Assembly: GCF_001570485.1 (NCBI RefSeq)
Contig: NZ_BCTA01000036.1
Coordinates: 372,001-436,000, forward strand
Direction: 5' to 3'
DNA from: Mycolicibacterium novocastrense
GTDB taxonomy: Bacteria; Actinomycetota; Actinomycetes; Mycobacteriales; Mycobacteriaceae
Length of the DNA: 64,000 nucleotides
The position numbers and the translations under genes are program-made. Position 1 is the stretch's first letter, and each line of letters begins with the position of its first letter. The notes beneath the pieces are model-generated. The model was given only the letters and a program-made list of their open reading frames with translations. It did no database searches and was not told where the DNA came from. Positions 32,964 to 44,042 of the stretch are shown in pieces.

Positions 32964-34642
32964 TCAGATCTCGATGACCGTCGGCACGATCATCGGCTGG
33001 CGGCGGTAGACCTCCCCCACCCATTTGCCGACGGCGCGCCGCGACGCCTGCGCGATGCGGTTGATGTCGGTGACCCGTTCGGCCACAAGCGCTTCGAGTG
33101 CCTCTTCGACCTTGCGGGTGGCGGGCTCGAGGGCCTTCGGGTCCTCGGAGAAGCCACGCGAGTGCAGGTGTGGCGCAGCCGCCGGCTTACCGGTGCCACG
33201 CTGGACGACGACCGTGATGCCGATGAACCCGGAAGAGAGCGTGAGCCGCTGACCGACCACGGCATCCCCGACGTCTCCGGTGACCAGCCCGTCAACGAAC
33301 ATCTTCCCCGTCGGCACCGCGCCCGCGATCGAAGCCCGACCGGCCACCAGGTCGACGCTCACGCCGTTTTCGGCCAGCACGATGTTCTCCTCGGGTACCC
33401 CCGTGCGGGCGGCCAGACCGGCGTTGGCCCGCAACATCCGCCAGGTGCCGTGCACGGGCATCACGTTGCGAGGCCGCACACCGTTGTAGAGGAACAACAG
33501 CTCACCGGCGTAGGCGTGCCCGGTAACATGCACGCGCACTTGCGCGTTGGTGACGACACGCGCGCCGATCTTCGCCAGCGCGTCCAGCACCCCGAAGATC
33601 GCTTCCTCGTTCCCGGGTATCTGCGACGAGGACATGATGATGAGATCACCTGCGGTCAACGTGATGCTGCGGTGCTCACCGCGCGACATCCGCGACAGCG
33701 CCGCCATCGGCTCGCCCTGCGTTCCGGTGGTGACGAGCACGACGCGCTCAGGTGCCATCATCTCCGCGGCGCCGATGTCGATGATGTCGTCATCGTTTTC
33801 CAGCGTGAGATATCCGAGTTCCTTGGCGATGCCCATGTTGCGGACCATCGACCGGCCGACGAACGCCACTTTGCGGCCCAGCGCCACCGACGCGTCGATG
33901 ATCTGCTGTACGCGACCGACGTTGGAGGCGAAGCAGGCCACGATGACGCGGCCCTGGGCGCTGCGGATCAGTCGGTGCATGTTCGGACCGATCTCGCTTT
34001 CCGACGGCCCCACACCGGGAATCTCGGCGTTGGTCGAATCACACAGGAACAGGTCCACCCCGGCATCGCCGAGCCGCGACATACCGGGCAGGTCGGTCGG
34101 TTTTCCGTCGGGCGGAGACTGGTCGAGCTTGATGTCACCGGTGTGCAGCACAGTGCCCGCGCCGGTGTGGATCGCGATGGCCAGGCATCCCGGAATGGAG
34201 TGGTTGACCGCGAAGTACTCGCATTCGAACACGCCGTGTCGCGAGCTCTGGCCCTCGTCGACTTCGACGAAGACCGGCTTGATCCGGTGCTCGCGGCACT
34301 TCTCGGCCACCAGTGCGAGCGTGAACTTCGAGCCGACGACCGGGATGTCGCGACGGAGCTTGAGCAGGAACGGAATCGCGCCGATGTGGTCCTCGTGCGC
34401 GTGGGTGAGCACCAGCGCCTCGACCTCGTCGAGCCGATTCTCGATGAGGCGCAGGTCGGGCAGGATCAGGTCGACGCCGGGCTCGTCGTGCGTGGGGAAC
34501 AAGACTCCACAGTCGACGATCAGCAGTCGGCCCAGATGCTCGAAAACGGTCATGTTGCGGCCGATTTCGCTGATCCCGCCGAGCGCAGTGACCCGAAGTC
34601 CGCCTGGGGCCAGCGGCCCCGGTGGGTTGAGTTCTTCGTTCA

Positions 34643-34643
<1 letters not shown>
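32964..34643 (-). CDS. rnj: Ribonuclease J
   Basis: 559 residues, beta-CASP metallo-beta-lactamase nuclease for mRNA and rRNA processing. The zinc motif HAHEDHIGAI, the VVDCGVLFP strand, CDSTNAEIPG and the beta-CASP segment VIVACFASNVGRVQQII are visible; the C-terminal half carries GEPMAALSRM and HVTGHAYAGEL. The GTG start overlaps the dapA stop by one base. Confidence 0.94.
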
Positions 34644-35569
<926 letters not shown>

Positions 35570-36334
35570 TCACGCTTCCGTGGCCAGTGGGGATGTGGCG
35601 ACCTCCGTGCCGTCGGACAGCGTGGAGATCTCGAAGTCGCTGAACACCTGGGGTGCGACGTGGGCCAGTTGGCGAAGGCACTCGATGGCCAGCCGACGAA
35701 TCTCGACGTCGGCGTGCTCGCTGGCCCGCATCGCGATGAAATGCCGCCAGGCGCGGTAGTTGCCGGTCACGACGATGCGGGTTTCGGTGGCGTTGGGCAG
35801 CACCGCACGCGCGGCCTGTCGCGCCTGCTTACCTCGCAGAACACCGAGTTTCTCCCCGGGCTCGTCGCCTCGGAATTTGGCCTCCAGGCGTTCGAGCAGC
35901 TCGGCGTAGGCAGCGCGGCTGGCGTCGGCGGCGGCGGTGAACAGCTCGATCAACTCGGGATCGTCCGCGATGCCGGGCGGCACCACCACCTGCGCGTCGT
36001 GTTCGGGAACGTACCGCTGCGAGAGCTGGGAGTAGGAGAAGTGGCGGTGACGGATCAGCTCGTGTGTGCATGAGCGGGAGATACCGGTGATGTAGAAGGA
36101 GACCGACGCGTGCTCGAGCACCGAGAAATGCCCGACGTCGATGATGTGGCGGATGTAGGCGGCGTTGGTGGCGGTGCGCGGATTCGGCTTCGACCAGCTC
36201 TGATAGCACGCGCGGCCGGCGAATTCGACGAGCGCGGGCCCGCCGTCGGCATCGGTTTCCCACGGCACATCCGGCGGGGTGATGAACTCCGTTTTGGCGA
36301 TCAATTGGACGCGCAGCGGCGAGGTCTCGGCCAC
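35570..36334 (-). CDS. thyX: Flavin-dependent thymidylate synthase ThyX
   Basis: 254 residues. The signature RHR-x7-S is present as [11 protein letters not shown], with [16 protein letters not shown] lining the substrate site. It makes dTMP using FAD and methylenetetrahydrofolate. The window also encodes the folate-dependent ThyA at 40975-41787, so the organism has both enzymes, as mycobacteria usually do. Confidence 0.95.
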   Translation of the reverse strand: MAETSPLRVQLIAKTEFITPPDVPWETDADGGPALVEFAGRACYQSWSKPNPRTATNAAYIRHIIDVGHFSVLEHASVSFYITGISRSCTHELIRHRHFSYSQLSQRYVPEHDAQVVVPPGIADDPELIELFTAAADASRAAYAELLERLEAKFRGDEPGEKLGVLRGKQARQAARAVLPNATETRIVVTGNYRAWRHFIAMRASEHADVEIRRLAIECLRQLAHVAPQVFSDFEISTLSDGTEVATSPLATEA

Positions 36335-36573
36335 GGCTCACCCTAACGCGGACCGTCGGTGATGCCGGTGAGCGCGTGGGCCGCGCCGAGCCGGCCGCCG
36401 GGTGTGCGCCGGCTGTGCGGTTTCATCCGCGACTCGCCGGTCGCGGCGGATCAGATCGCACATTCGGCGGCGAACCGAGCGAAGAATCCAGGTTTCGACC
36501 CCGTGCGTGACGGGAACAAATCCGTTCTCAATCGGTGTTACCCAGACGCCGATCTAGAGAGGGAGTGTGACCA

Positions 36574-36873
36574 ATGGCCACCGATTACGACGCACCCCGT
36601 GTGAAGGAAGCCGACGAAACGGTCGATGAGTCACTCGAGGCGATCGCCGCCCGGCGCGGCCAGGCTGACGTCGCAGTTCTCGACGTCGACGACGGTGACG
36701 GGGTCGACCCGATCATCCTGCCCGACGTGGACTTGTCCGGCGAGGAGCTGACGGTCCGGGTGATCCCGAAGCAGGCCGACGAGTTCACCTGCTCGAGCTG
36801 CTTCCTGGTGCAGCACCACAGCCGGCTGGCGCTGCAGTCCGGCGATCGCACGATCTGCGCCGACTGCGTCTAG
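36574..36873 (+). CDS. DUF4193 family protein
   Basis: 99 residues, strongly acidic N-terminal two thirds and a zinc-finger-like C-terminus (FTCSSCFLVQHHSRLA then TICADCV). The spacing C-x2-C...C-x2-C matches the actinobacterial DUF4193 family. GAGAGGGAG precedes the ATG. The 240 bases upstream hold no gene and presumably its promoter. Function unknown. Confidence 0.85.
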   Translation: MATDYDAPRVKEADETVDESLEAIAARRGQADVAVLDVDDGDGVDPIILPDVDLSGEELTVRVIPKQADEFTCSSCFLVQHHSRLALQSGDRTICADCV

Positions 36874-36951
36874 ACGCCCTTCTTGGCCGACTGTGGGGTT
36901 GTGTCACGCGATATTGCGCGCCGCGTGCATCAATCCAACACTCGGCGCAAG

Positions 36952-37338
36952 TCAGCGGGCCCCTAAGAGCCAGACGAGCCAGCTGACGACCAGCACAGCG
37001 GCGTACACGAACAAGATTGTCTTCGCGATACGAACTCCGCGATTATGAGTCAAGCGCGAGTGCACGAAGCGACTTCTACGCCCGGCGAACGCCAGCGCAA
37101 CACCGACCACAGCGATCGCCGGCACCGCGACTGGCCACGCAGCCCATATCAACGCCGGGCCGTAGAGGCTCAGCCCGAACACGAACCCGAGGACGTACTC
37201 CCCTCCTGAGGCGGCCCCGTTGACAACGAATCGCCCTGCCGTCAGAAGACCGGCTACGAGGCACGCTGCTGCTGCCACGAGAGCGATGGATACTCCGATC
37301 TCCCGAAGGGACGGCGAACGTCCGGTTGTGGCGACCAC
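36952..37338 (-). CDS. Polytopic membrane protein of the T7SS-like cassette, candidate immunity protein
   Basis: 128 residues starting at the GTG at 37338, chosen because GGAAG lies upstream and the preceding gene ends four bases earlier; the open frame extends further but inside that gene. Three or four membrane helices are visible (IGVSIALVAAAACLVAGLL; YVLGFVFGLSLYGPALIWA; VAVPAIAVVGVALAFAG; TILFVYAAVLVVSWLVWLL). I do not recognise a family. Its place directly after a probable secreted effector suggests self-protection or export help; this is inference. Confidence 0.6.
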   Translation of the reverse strand: MVATTGRSPSLREIGVSIALVAAAACLVAGLLTAGRFVVNGAASGGEYVLGFVFGLSLYGPALIWAAWPVAVPAIAVVGVALAFAGRRSRFVHSRLTHNRGVRIAKTILFVYAAVLVVSWLVWLLGAR

Positions 37339-37342
37339 GGAC

Positions 37343-38749
37343 CTATCTTCCTTTGGCGACTGTTGGCAGTCGACCGGCGGTCGGATCCTGCAACTCGGTC
37401 GCGTGGGCACTGAAGGGATCTCCACCCCAGGGTGTGAGGTTTTCCAGTTCCCACTTCCAACTTGGGATGTCGGGTTCAACGAAGGGGATGGTCGCATCGC
37501 CAACCCAGTGGTGGCGGCTGAGGCTGGTCGCCGGGCCTAGTTCGCTACCCGAGTTGGCTGGATCCCATTGGAGTTCTACGGGCTCGGCGTAATCGCGGTA
37601 CTGGTAGGTCTCCATGCTCGGGTAAATGGTCGTGTTGCCTCCGAGACTTACCGCACCATTCTCCGCGGGAGCGAAGGTCACGCGACCGTTCACCGTCACG
37701 CCAGCCGCCTTGGCCGCGGGGTTCTCGTATGAATCGTGGGCGTTGTAGTCAATAGTGATCCGACCATCGGGCGCTTCGAGAACATTGACCTGGGGAACGG
37801 CTGCAAGCGCGCCGCCTCGCTCTCCGTCGACTGCGACGGTTGGATTTTGTCGTGCGACGACAACGCCGTTCTCGTAATCGAGCAGGATCGTCACGCGCGA
37901 CGCTTCAATGTCGGCATTCGGATCCGGTCCACGGTTGTCGCCCAAATTGTCTGGGAATAACCGACCGTTGGCGATGTCAGTCCCGTCCATGGCGACATTC
38001 TGGACCTTCTCAGCCGGGATGAAGAGGTTGGTCCGGACAAGTCCCCGACCCGGTTGCGGCGTGAAAGACCCTGCCACCACTTCCGCGTCGACACCGAGAT
38101 TCCTCGGCTGATATGACCCGGGGTCGAGCGCAGCCGCCATACGCCAGTCATTGGGCGAGGCGGGGTCGCGACCGTAGACCTCGCGGAACGCATTGCGGCG
38201 GTTGAGCTCTCGTTCAGGAGTGACGTTCTCCGCGCCGATGCTCGGAAATCGATCACCAGTCGCCGATGACAGAACCCGCGCAAGTTCGTCGTCTGTCGAC
38301 TCAGCATGCATCAACACAGCAGCGATGCGATTCCGGAGGTCGGCCACCTTCGCATTCGCCTTGACGACCTCCTCCGTGGACCATCCGACGGTATCGGGTG
38401 GAAGAACGGTGTTGGTGTTGGTCACTATCTCGATTGCCGGCGACTCGGCGGCATATGCAAGAAGCTCTCTGACTTCACTCTTTACAGCCTTTGCATCGTC
38501 GTACGCACGTGCGGCGCCAACGGCGACGAGAAACGCCTCTCGCGCGGAGATCTCGAGGCTATTGCGGCTCTCGCTGATCGCTTCTCGAGCGGCTTCTGCG
38601 GCATCCCCGCTCCACTGAGTGAACGCCGGCAGGTTACGAAGCTCGTCAGCCTTCTCGCGACTGGTCCGAGCCCGAGCAGCCGCGGCCTGCGAGACCTCAT
38701 GGATCTCGTCAGGTTCCCAAAACTGTATGTCCGCGAGCGAAATGGACAC
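37343..38749 (-). CDS. Effector-like protein with WXG100-type N-terminus
   Basis: 468 residues, GTG start. The first ~170 residues are helical and resemble ESX/WXG100-like helical-bundle regions (FWEPDEIHEVSQAAAARA, FTQWSGDAAEAAREAI: a WSG turn between helices, as in WXG proteins). The remainder is a separate domain rich in short beta segments (VTILLDYENGVVVARQNP, ITIDYNAHDSYENPAAKAAG, VTFAPAENGAVSLGGNTTI) that I cannot assign. The gene is preceded by a WXG100-like partner and followed by a membrane protein, the layout of a type VII secreted effector. Toxicity is not shown by any recognised catalytic motif. Confidence 0.6.
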   Translation of the reverse strand: MSISLADIQFWEPDEIHEVSQAAAARARTSREKADELRNLPAFTQWSGDAAEAAREAISESRNSLEISAREAFLVAVGAARAYDDAKAVKSEVRELLAYAAESPAIEIVTNTNTVLPPDTVGWSTEEVVKANAKVADLRNRIAAVLMHAESTDDELARVLSSATGDRFPSIGAENVTPERELNRRNAFREVYGRDPASPNDWRMAAALDPGSYQPRNLGVDAEVVAGSFTPQPGRGLVRTNLFIPAEKVQNVAMDGTDIANGRLFPDNLGDNRGPDPNADIEASRVTILLDYENGVVVARQNPTVAVDGERGGALAAVPQVNVLEAPDGRITIDYNAHDSYENPAAKAAGVTVNGRVTFAPAENGAVSLGGNTTIYPSMETYQYRDYAEPVELQWDPANSGSELGPATSLSRHHWVGDATIPFVEPDIPSWKWELENLTPWGGDPFSAHATELQDPTAGRLPTVAKGR

Positions 38750-38757
38750 GCGTTAGC

Positions 38758-39081
38758 TCACAGTCCTAGGTCGCGCAGACTGGGGTCGGCTTCGTCAATC
38801 GCAGAGGCTGATTCTGAGTCAGTTTCGAGGTAGCTGGCTGCAGCTGAACGAAAATCGTGGCCGCGTTCAACCAGATCAGTGTAGTGACGAGCGCTTTCTT
38901 CTTCCCATTGCGCCGCCTTCGCCGCCAGTGCGACCGCGCTCCCGCCGATCCAGCCACGCTGAGCTGCAGATATCCGCAAATGCGCGGAATTATGGCGAGC
39001 ACGCAACTCGTCGGCGGTCATATCAATGTGCCGCGCTGTCTTATCCAGAGCTGGCACATCGACTTTCAGTTCGTCACTCAT
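38758..39081 (-). CDS. WXG100-like type VII secretion target
   Basis: 107 residues from the ATG at 39081 (a GTG three codons upstream is the alternative). Two long helices flank the WIGGSAVALAAK turn, i.e. a W-x-G motif, and the C-terminal tail contains YLETD, which fits the general YxxxD/E type VII export signal. It ends eight bases before the effector-like gene, so the two proteins may form the co-secreted heterodimer. Resembles the EspC/DUF2580 class. Confidence 0.7.
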   Translation of the reverse strand: MSDELKVDVPALDKTARHIDMTADELRARHNSAHLRISAAQRGWIGGSAVALAAKAAQWEEESARHYTDLVERGHDFRSAAASYLETDSESASAIDEADPSLRDLGL

Positions 39082-39141
39082 TCCATGCACACAAGTTGGC
39101 TAACGAGAAGCACTGATTGTTTGCTGGACAACCTACCACCA

Positions 39142-40389
39142 TCAGGTGACTGCACCGGACACAAAATCCTTCGGCTGCTGAAATCGGCGCAAGTCGTCGA
39201 CCAAGTCGCCGTTTGCGCCGACCGTGACGTCGGCCAAGCCGAGCCACGCCGCCATGGTCCGCAGTTCGTCGGCCAACGCCGGGGCGACTCGCGACCGCTC
39301 CGCGCCCTCTTCCACGAACGCGCCAACAACATGCAGCGCGTCGCCGGCCCGATCAGCCTTCAAGTCCACCCGACCAACCAGTTCACCGTCGAGCAGAAAC
39401 GGCCACACGTAATACCCGTACTGGCGCTTGGGCGCCGGTGTGTAGATCTCGATCCGGTACTTGAATCCGCCGAACAGGCGCTCGACGCGTGGCCGAAAGA
39501 AGATCAGCGGGTCGAACGGGCATAGCAGCGCCGTTCCGCGGTCGCTGCGCGGAATGGTCTGTCCCGCGCGCAGGTACGCCGGCCCCTTCCAGCCGTCGAC
39601 CTGAACCGGTTCCAGCTCGCCGTCCGCGACCAACTTCGCGATGGCCGGTTTCACCTGCGCCGGCGACAACCGGAAGTAGTCCCGGATGTCCTGTTCGGTT
39701 CCCACGCCCAGCGCGCCGGAGGCCCTCAGCACCAGCTCCCTCACTGCGTCCGCCTCGTCGACCTCGCGCGCGAGCACCTCCGGCGGCAGCACCCGCTCGG
39801 ACAGGTCGTAGTGCCGCGCGAACCCGACCCGCGTCGCGGTCGTCAGCACTCCCGACGCGAACAACGCCTCGGTCACCCACTTCGTGTCGCTGCGGTCCCA
39901 CCACGGACCTTTGCGGCCCCGTTGCTCCGCACCCAGATGCGCTTCTATCTGCCCCGCGGTCGACGGGCCCAGCTCGGTGACCGCGCGGACCACCTCGTCG
40001 GCCAGCTTGGCGTTCTTCTTGACGATCTCCTTGCCCCACCGGCCGTGGGTGTACTCGCGCATCCGCCACCGCAGCAGCGGCCAGTCGTCGACCGCCATCA
40101 GCGCCGCCTCGTGCGCCCAATACTCGACCAGCATCCGCGGTGACCGCGCCGAATGGCTCCACGCCGCCCTGTCGAGCACGTCGCGGTCGTAGGGCCCGAG
40201 CCGGCTGAACACCGGCGCATAGTGGGCGCGCACCGACACCGACACCGAATCCAACTGCAACACCTGGATCCGGGAGATCAGCCTTCGCAGGTGCGCGCGG
40301 GTGACCGAGCCCCGCGGGCGCGGTTCGGCCCGACCCTGCGCGGCGACGGCGACACGGCGCGCCTGGTCGGCCGTGAGTTTCCTCGGCAC
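39142..40389 (-). CDS. YcaQ/AlkX-like winged-helix DNA glycosylase family protein
   Basis: 415 residues. Family segments: QVLQLDSVSVSVRAHYAPVF, the aromatic LVEYWAHEAALM, RWGKEIVKK, DTKWVTEALFASGVL, and the C-terminal LLCPFDPLIFFRPRVERLFG. Members of this winged-helix superfamily (HTH_42) unhook interstrand crosslinks or alkylated bases. The role is inferred from the family. It is transcribed toward the WXG100-like gene, with 60 bases between. Confidence 0.78.
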   Translation of the reverse strand: MPRKLTADQARRVAVAAQGRAEPRPRGSVTRAHLRRLISRIQVLQLDSVSVSVRAHYAPVFSRLGPYDRDVLDRAAWSHSARSPRMLVEYWAHEAALMAVDDWPLLRWRMREYTHGRWGKEIVKKNAKLADEVVRAVTELGPSTAGQIEAHLGAEQRGRKGPWWDRSDTKWVTEALFASGVLTTATRVGFARHYDLSERVLPPEVLAREVDEADAVRELVLRASGALGVGTEQDIRDYFRLSPAQVKPAIAKLVADGELEPVQVDGWKGPAYLRAGQTIPRSDRGTALLCPFDPLIFFRPRVERLFGGFKYRIEIYTPAPKRQYGYYVWPFLLDGELVGRVDLKADRAGDALHVVGAFVEEGAERSRVAPALADELRTMAAWLGLADVTVGANGDLVDDLRRFQQPKDFVSGAVT

Positions 40390-40470
40390 CCCGCCATGGT
40401 GCCCGACACCACCGACATCCCCGTCCGCCAGCGCTCAGTTACTACGCAATCCGCGGTGAAACCGTCCCCA

Positions 40471-40501
40471 GCTGAGCGGGTTTTCGGCGAAAACCGTCAG
40501 C
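40471..40501 (-). terminator. Hairpin at the end of dfrA
   Basis: Read leftward: GCTGA, C, GGTTTTC, loop GCC, GAAAACC, CGC, TCAGC. The stem includes the dfrA stop codon and has a three-base loop. It likely terminates the thyA-dfrA transcript. Confidence 0.6.
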
Positions 40502-40985
40502 GCCGCCGGTAGCTGTAGAACCGGTAGCGCAGACCCGATGTGCTGGTCAGCCAGTCCCCCGCCGCGCCGATCCAGGACTCGTCGAGCACCGGGGCCATCA
40601 CGTCGGCGTCCTGACGCGGCAGGTCGATCTCGATCTCGGTCACCTCGCAGCGCGTGGCGATCGGCAGGGCCGCCGTGTAGATCTGCGCGCCGCCGATCAC
40701 CCAGACCGGATCGTCGGTCAGCGCGTCGTCCAGCGATGCGACCACTTCTGCTCCCTCGGCCGCATAGTCGGGCCGGTGGGTGAGCACCACGTTGCGACGC
40801 CCGGGTAGCGGACGGACCTTGGCGGGCAGCGACTCCCACGTCAACCGGCCCATCACCACGGTGTGCCCCATCGTCAGTTCCTTGAACCGGGCCTGATCCT
40901 CGGGCAGGCGCCACGGGATACCGCCGCCGCGGCCGATGACACCCGAACTGGACTGCGCCCAGATGAGCCCGACGTCAGACCGCAA
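40497..40985 (-). CDS. dfrA: Dihydrofolate reductase
   Basis: 162 residues. The TTG at 40985 is the only start that keeps the conserved [14 protein letters not shown]; it lies inside the thyA end (11-base overlap). Typical features: [31 protein letters not shown] and [13 protein letters not shown]. It regenerates tetrahydrofolate consumed by ThyA. Confidence 0.93.
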   Translation of the reverse strand: MRSDVGLIWAQSSSGVIGRGGGIPWRLPEDQARFKELTMGHTVVMGRLTWESLPAKVRPLPGRRNVVLTHRPDYAAEGAEVVASLDDALTDDPVWVIGGAQIYTAALPIATRCEVTEIEIDLPRQDADVMAPVLDESWIGAAGDWLTSTSGLRYRFYSYRRR

Positions 40986-41787
40986 CCGGGGCCTTGATCG
41001 CCGGGTGCGGATCGTAATTGAGGATGGCGACGTCTTCGTAGGTGTAGTCGAAGATCGAATCCCGCGGCGCGAGAACGAGTTCCGGGTAAGGGCGGGGATC
41101 GCGGCTGAGCTGCAATCGCACCTGCTCGACGTGATTGTCGTAGATGTGGCAGTCCCCGCCCGTCCAGATGAACTCGCCGACCGCCAGCCCGGCCTGCGCC
41201 GCCATCATGTGGGTCAACAGCGCGTAGCTGGCGATGTTGAACGGCACCCCGAGAAACAGATCGGCGCTGCGCTGATACAGCTGGCACGACAGTTTGCCGT
41301 CGGCGACGTAGAACTGGAAGAACGCGTGGCACGGCGGCAGCGCCATCTGCGGAATCTCCCCGACGTTCCATGCCGAGACGATGTTGCGGCGCGAGTCGGG
41401 ATCGGACTTCAACAGCTCCAGCGCTGCGCTGATCTGGTCGATGTGCTCACCCGACGGTGTCGGCCAGGAACGCCACTGTACGCCGTATACAGGGCCGAGA
41501 TCCCCTGTCGGAGAGGCCCATTCGTCCCAGATGGTGACGCCGCGCTCCTGCAGCCAGCGGACGTTCGAGTCACCGCGCAAGAACCACAGCAGCTCGTAGA
41601 TGATCGACTTGGTGTGCACCTTCTTGGTGGTGATCAGCGGAAAACCGGCCGCGAGGTCATAGCGCATCTGGTGGCCGAACACGCTGCGGGTGCCCGTGCC
41701 GGTGCGGTCGGACTTCGGCGTCCCGCGCTCCATCACCAGCCGCAGGAGGTCCTCATACGGCGCGCTCAAGGATCCAGCGATCGGCAC
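40975..41787 (-). CDS. thyA: Thymidylate synthase ThyA
   Basis: 270 residues from the GTG at 41787 ([18 protein letters not shown]); an upstream open frame exists but would overlap the divergent hydrolase. Catalytic Cys lies in [13 protein letters not shown]; the [12 protein letters not shown] loop and [13 protein letters not shown] are standard. Operon with dfrA. In M. tuberculosis the same thyA-dfrA pair occurs. Confidence 0.94.
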   Translation of the reverse strand: MPIAGSLSAPYEDLLRLVMERGTPKSDRTGTGTRSVFGHQMRYDLAAGFPLITTKKVHTKSIIYELLWFLRGDSNVRWLQERGVTIWDEWASPTGDLGPVYGVQWRSWPTPSGEHIDQISAALELLKSDPDSRRNIVSAWNVGEIPQMALPPCHAFFQFYVADGKLSCQLYQRSADLFLGVPFNIASYALLTHMMAAQAGLAVGEFIWTGGDCHIYDNHVEQVRLQLSRDPRPYPELVLAPRDSIFDYTYEDVAILNYDPHPAIKAPVAV

Positions 41788-41830
41788 GCCGGTCAGCTTA
41801 CTTCCAGACCCGCCGAGTAGAACGGAGGCC

Positions 41831-42571
41831 ATGCCGAGTATCTCCGCGACCGTCACCACTCCCGACGGCACCTGCCCTGTCACCCTGCACACCCCGAACG
41901 GTCCCGGACCGTGGACCGGTGTCGTCATGTACGTCGACGCCGGCGGCGTCCGCGACACCTTCCAGGAAATGGCCGCGCGGCTGGCCGGCTTCGGCCACGC
42001 CGTGCTGCTCCCCGATGTGTACTACCGCCACGGCGACTGGGAACCGTTCGACATGCGGACCGCGTTCACCGACGCGAAGCAGCGCAGTCGCCTGTTCTCG
42101 ATGATCTCCTCGATCACCCCCGACATGATGGCCTCCGACGCCGCGGCGTTCTTCGACTTCCTGCAGTCCCGGCCCGAGGTCAAAGGTGACGCATTCGGCG
42201 TCTGCGGCTACTGCATGGGCGGGCGCACCTCGGTGATCGTCGCCGGCCGGGTGCCCGATCGGGTCGCCGCGGCGGGATCGTTCCACGCCGGTGGGCTGGT
42301 CACCGACGAACCCACCAGCCCGCACCTGCTCGCCGACCGGATGAAGGCCACCGTCTACGTCGCCGGCGCCGAGAAGGACCAGAGCTTCACGACCGCGCAC
42401 GCCGAGACCCTCGACAAGGCTCTGACCGCGGCGAACGTCGCCCACACGGTGGAGTTCTATCCCGCCGGCCACGGCTTCGCGGTGCCCGACAACGCCCCGT
42501 ACGACGAAGAGGCCGCCCAGCGGCACTGGATTGCTCTGCAGGAGCTCTTCGAATCCGCTCTGCCCGATTGA
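41831..42571 (+). CDS. Dienelactone hydrolase family protein
   Basis: 246 residues, alpha/beta hydrolase. The nucleophile elbow is GYCMGGR with Cys as nucleophile, characteristic of dienelactone hydrolases; Asp in AEKDQSF and His in [14 protein letters not shown] complete the triad. The ATG at 41831 follows GGAGGCC. Substrate unknown; orthologue of Rv2765 by position. Confidence 0.87.
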   Translation: MPSISATVTTPDGTCPVTLHTPNGPGPWTGVVMYVDAGGVRDTFQEMAARLAGFGHAVLLPDVYYRHGDWEPFDMRTAFTDAKQRSRLFSMISSITPDMMASDAAAFFDFLQSRPEVKGDAFGVCGYCMGGRTSVIVAGRVPDRVAAAGSFHAGGLVTDEPTSPHLLADRMKATVYVAGAEKDQSFTTAHAETLDKALTAANVAHTVEFYPAGHGFAVPDNAPYDEEAAQRHWIALQELFESALPD

Positions 42572-42628
42572 GGTGCATTTGACCGGGTCCGGACACACCC
42601 TGCCGGGGCGATACGCGACGATGATCCG

Positions 42629-43552
42629 ATGGACGTTTCGGATCACGGCGCTCACGCGGACCATGAGGACGTCGGCTCGCGTATCGACCCGGTGCTGGCC
42701 CGCAGCTGGCTGCTGGTGAACGGCGCACAGTACGACCGGTTCGCGCCTGCCGTGCGGTCCCGAGCCGACATCGTCGTCCTGGACATCGAGGACGCGGTCG
42801 CGCCGAAGGACAAGACCGCGGCCCGCGAAAACGTCGTCCGCTGGCTGACCGAGGGCAACACCGACTGGGTCCGCGTCAACGGGTTCGGCACGCCGTGGTG
42901 GGCCGACGACCTCGCGGCGCTGGCGAAGACGTCGGTCGGTGGGGTCATGCTCGCGATGGTCGAATCCGTCGACCACGTCACCGAAACCGCCAACCGGCTC
43001 CCGGGTGTGCCGATCGTCGCGCTGGTCGAAACCGCCCGGGGGCTCGAGCGCATCACCGCCATCGCCGCCGCGAAGGGCACGTTCCGGCTGGCCTTCGGCA
43101 TCGGCGACTTCCGGCGCGACACCGGCTTCGGCGAGAGTCCGACCACCCTCGCCTACGCGCGGTCGCGGTTCACCATCGCGGCCAAGGCCGCCCACCTGCC
43201 GAGCGCGATCGACGGTCCCACGGTCGGTTCGAGTGCGCTCAAGCTCAGCGAGGCCACGGCGGTGTCCGTCGAATTCGGCATGACGGGCAAGATCTGCCTG
43301 ACACCCGAGCAGTGCACCACCGTCAACGAGGGGCTCTCCCCGTCGCCCGAGGAAATCGCCTGGGCCAAAGAGTTTTTCGTCGAGTTCGACCGCGACGGCG
43401 GTGAGATCCGCAACGGGTCCGATCTACCCCGTATCGCGAGAGCGAACAAGATCCTCGATCTGGCCCGCGCGTACGGCATCGAGGTGTCGGAGTTCGACGA
43501 CGTCGACGATCCGGCGCACATCCCGGCTCCGTCGGACACCTACCACTACTGA
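42629..43552 (+). CDS. HpcH/HpaI aldolase / citrate lyase beta-like (CitE-like) protein
   Basis: 307 residues, TIM barrel. Motifs: SRADIVVLDIEDAVAPKDK (metal-binding Asp/Glu), WVRVNGFGTPW, VPIVALVETARGLERI and LAFGIGDFRRDTGF. Members cleave or form C-C bonds in CoA thioesters or hydroxy acids. A free-standing CitE-like enzyme without lyase partners here, so not a citrate lyase complex. It overlaps the converging membrane-protein gene by seven bases. Confidence 0.82.
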   Translation: MDVSDHGAHADHEDVGSRIDPVLARSWLLVNGAQYDRFAPAVRSRADIVVLDIEDAVAPKDKTAARENVVRWLTEGNTDWVRVNGFGTPWWADDLAALAKTSVGGVMLAMVESVDHVTETANRLPGVPIVALVETARGLERITAIAAAKGTFRLAFGIGDFRRDTGFGESPTTLAYARSRFTIAAKAAHLPSAIDGPTVGSSALKLSEATAVSVEFGMTGKICLTPEQCTTVNEGLSPSPEEIAWAKEFFVEFDRDGGEIRNGSDLPRIARANKILDLARAYGIEVSEFDDVDDPAHIPAPSDTYHY

Positions 43553-44001
43553 GGACGACGTCTGCGCAGCAACATCTGCAGCGACCGCAGCAGACCGCGT
43601 GCAGCGTAGATCCCGGCGACGATCGTCGCGAGGATCATCACGATGAACATCAGCAGCCAGTTCGTCCGGTCGTGGTCGACGTTCCACCAGACGATGGTGA
43701 ACAGGATCGCGCAGACGAACACCACGATGTCGCGCCAGTTGCCGCGGTACGACATCGCCGCCAGCCGCAGGTCGCGGCTGCGCTCGGCGGCGCTGATCAT
43801 GTCTTCGATGCGATGGTCGATGCTGGCTTTCAGCCGCGCCTTGAGTTCGGGCTGGTCGTCGGGTATGCGCTCGAGCAGGTCCATGTCCTTGGTGATCATT
43901 CCGCGGAAGTCAGGTCCGCGGAGGTTGCCCGCGGCGATTCCGAGCAGCGCGCCGCCGGCGAGTGGCGCTGCGCCCAGGGCGAGTTCGGCGATTCCCGGCA
44001 T
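43546..44001 (-). CDS. Small membrane protein of unknown function
   Basis: 151 residues. An N-terminal glycine-rich hydrophobic segment (APLAGGALLGIAAGNL), a charged helical middle (LKARLKASIDHRIEDMISAAERS), then two membrane helices (IVVFVCAILFTIVWWN and WLLMFIVMILATIVAGIY) and a basic tail. No family recognised. Confidence 0.65.
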   Translation of the reverse strand: MPGIAELALGAAPLAGGALLGIAAGNLRGPDFRGMITKDMDLLERIPDDQPELKARLKASIDHRIEDMISAAERSRDLRLAAMSYRGNWRDIVVFVCAILFTIVWWNVDHDRTNWLLMFIVMILATIVAGIYAARGLLRSLQMLLRRRRPQ

Positions 44002-44042
44002 GGCTAATCCTCCATCAACGTGGCGGCCAACGGTCGTGATGG

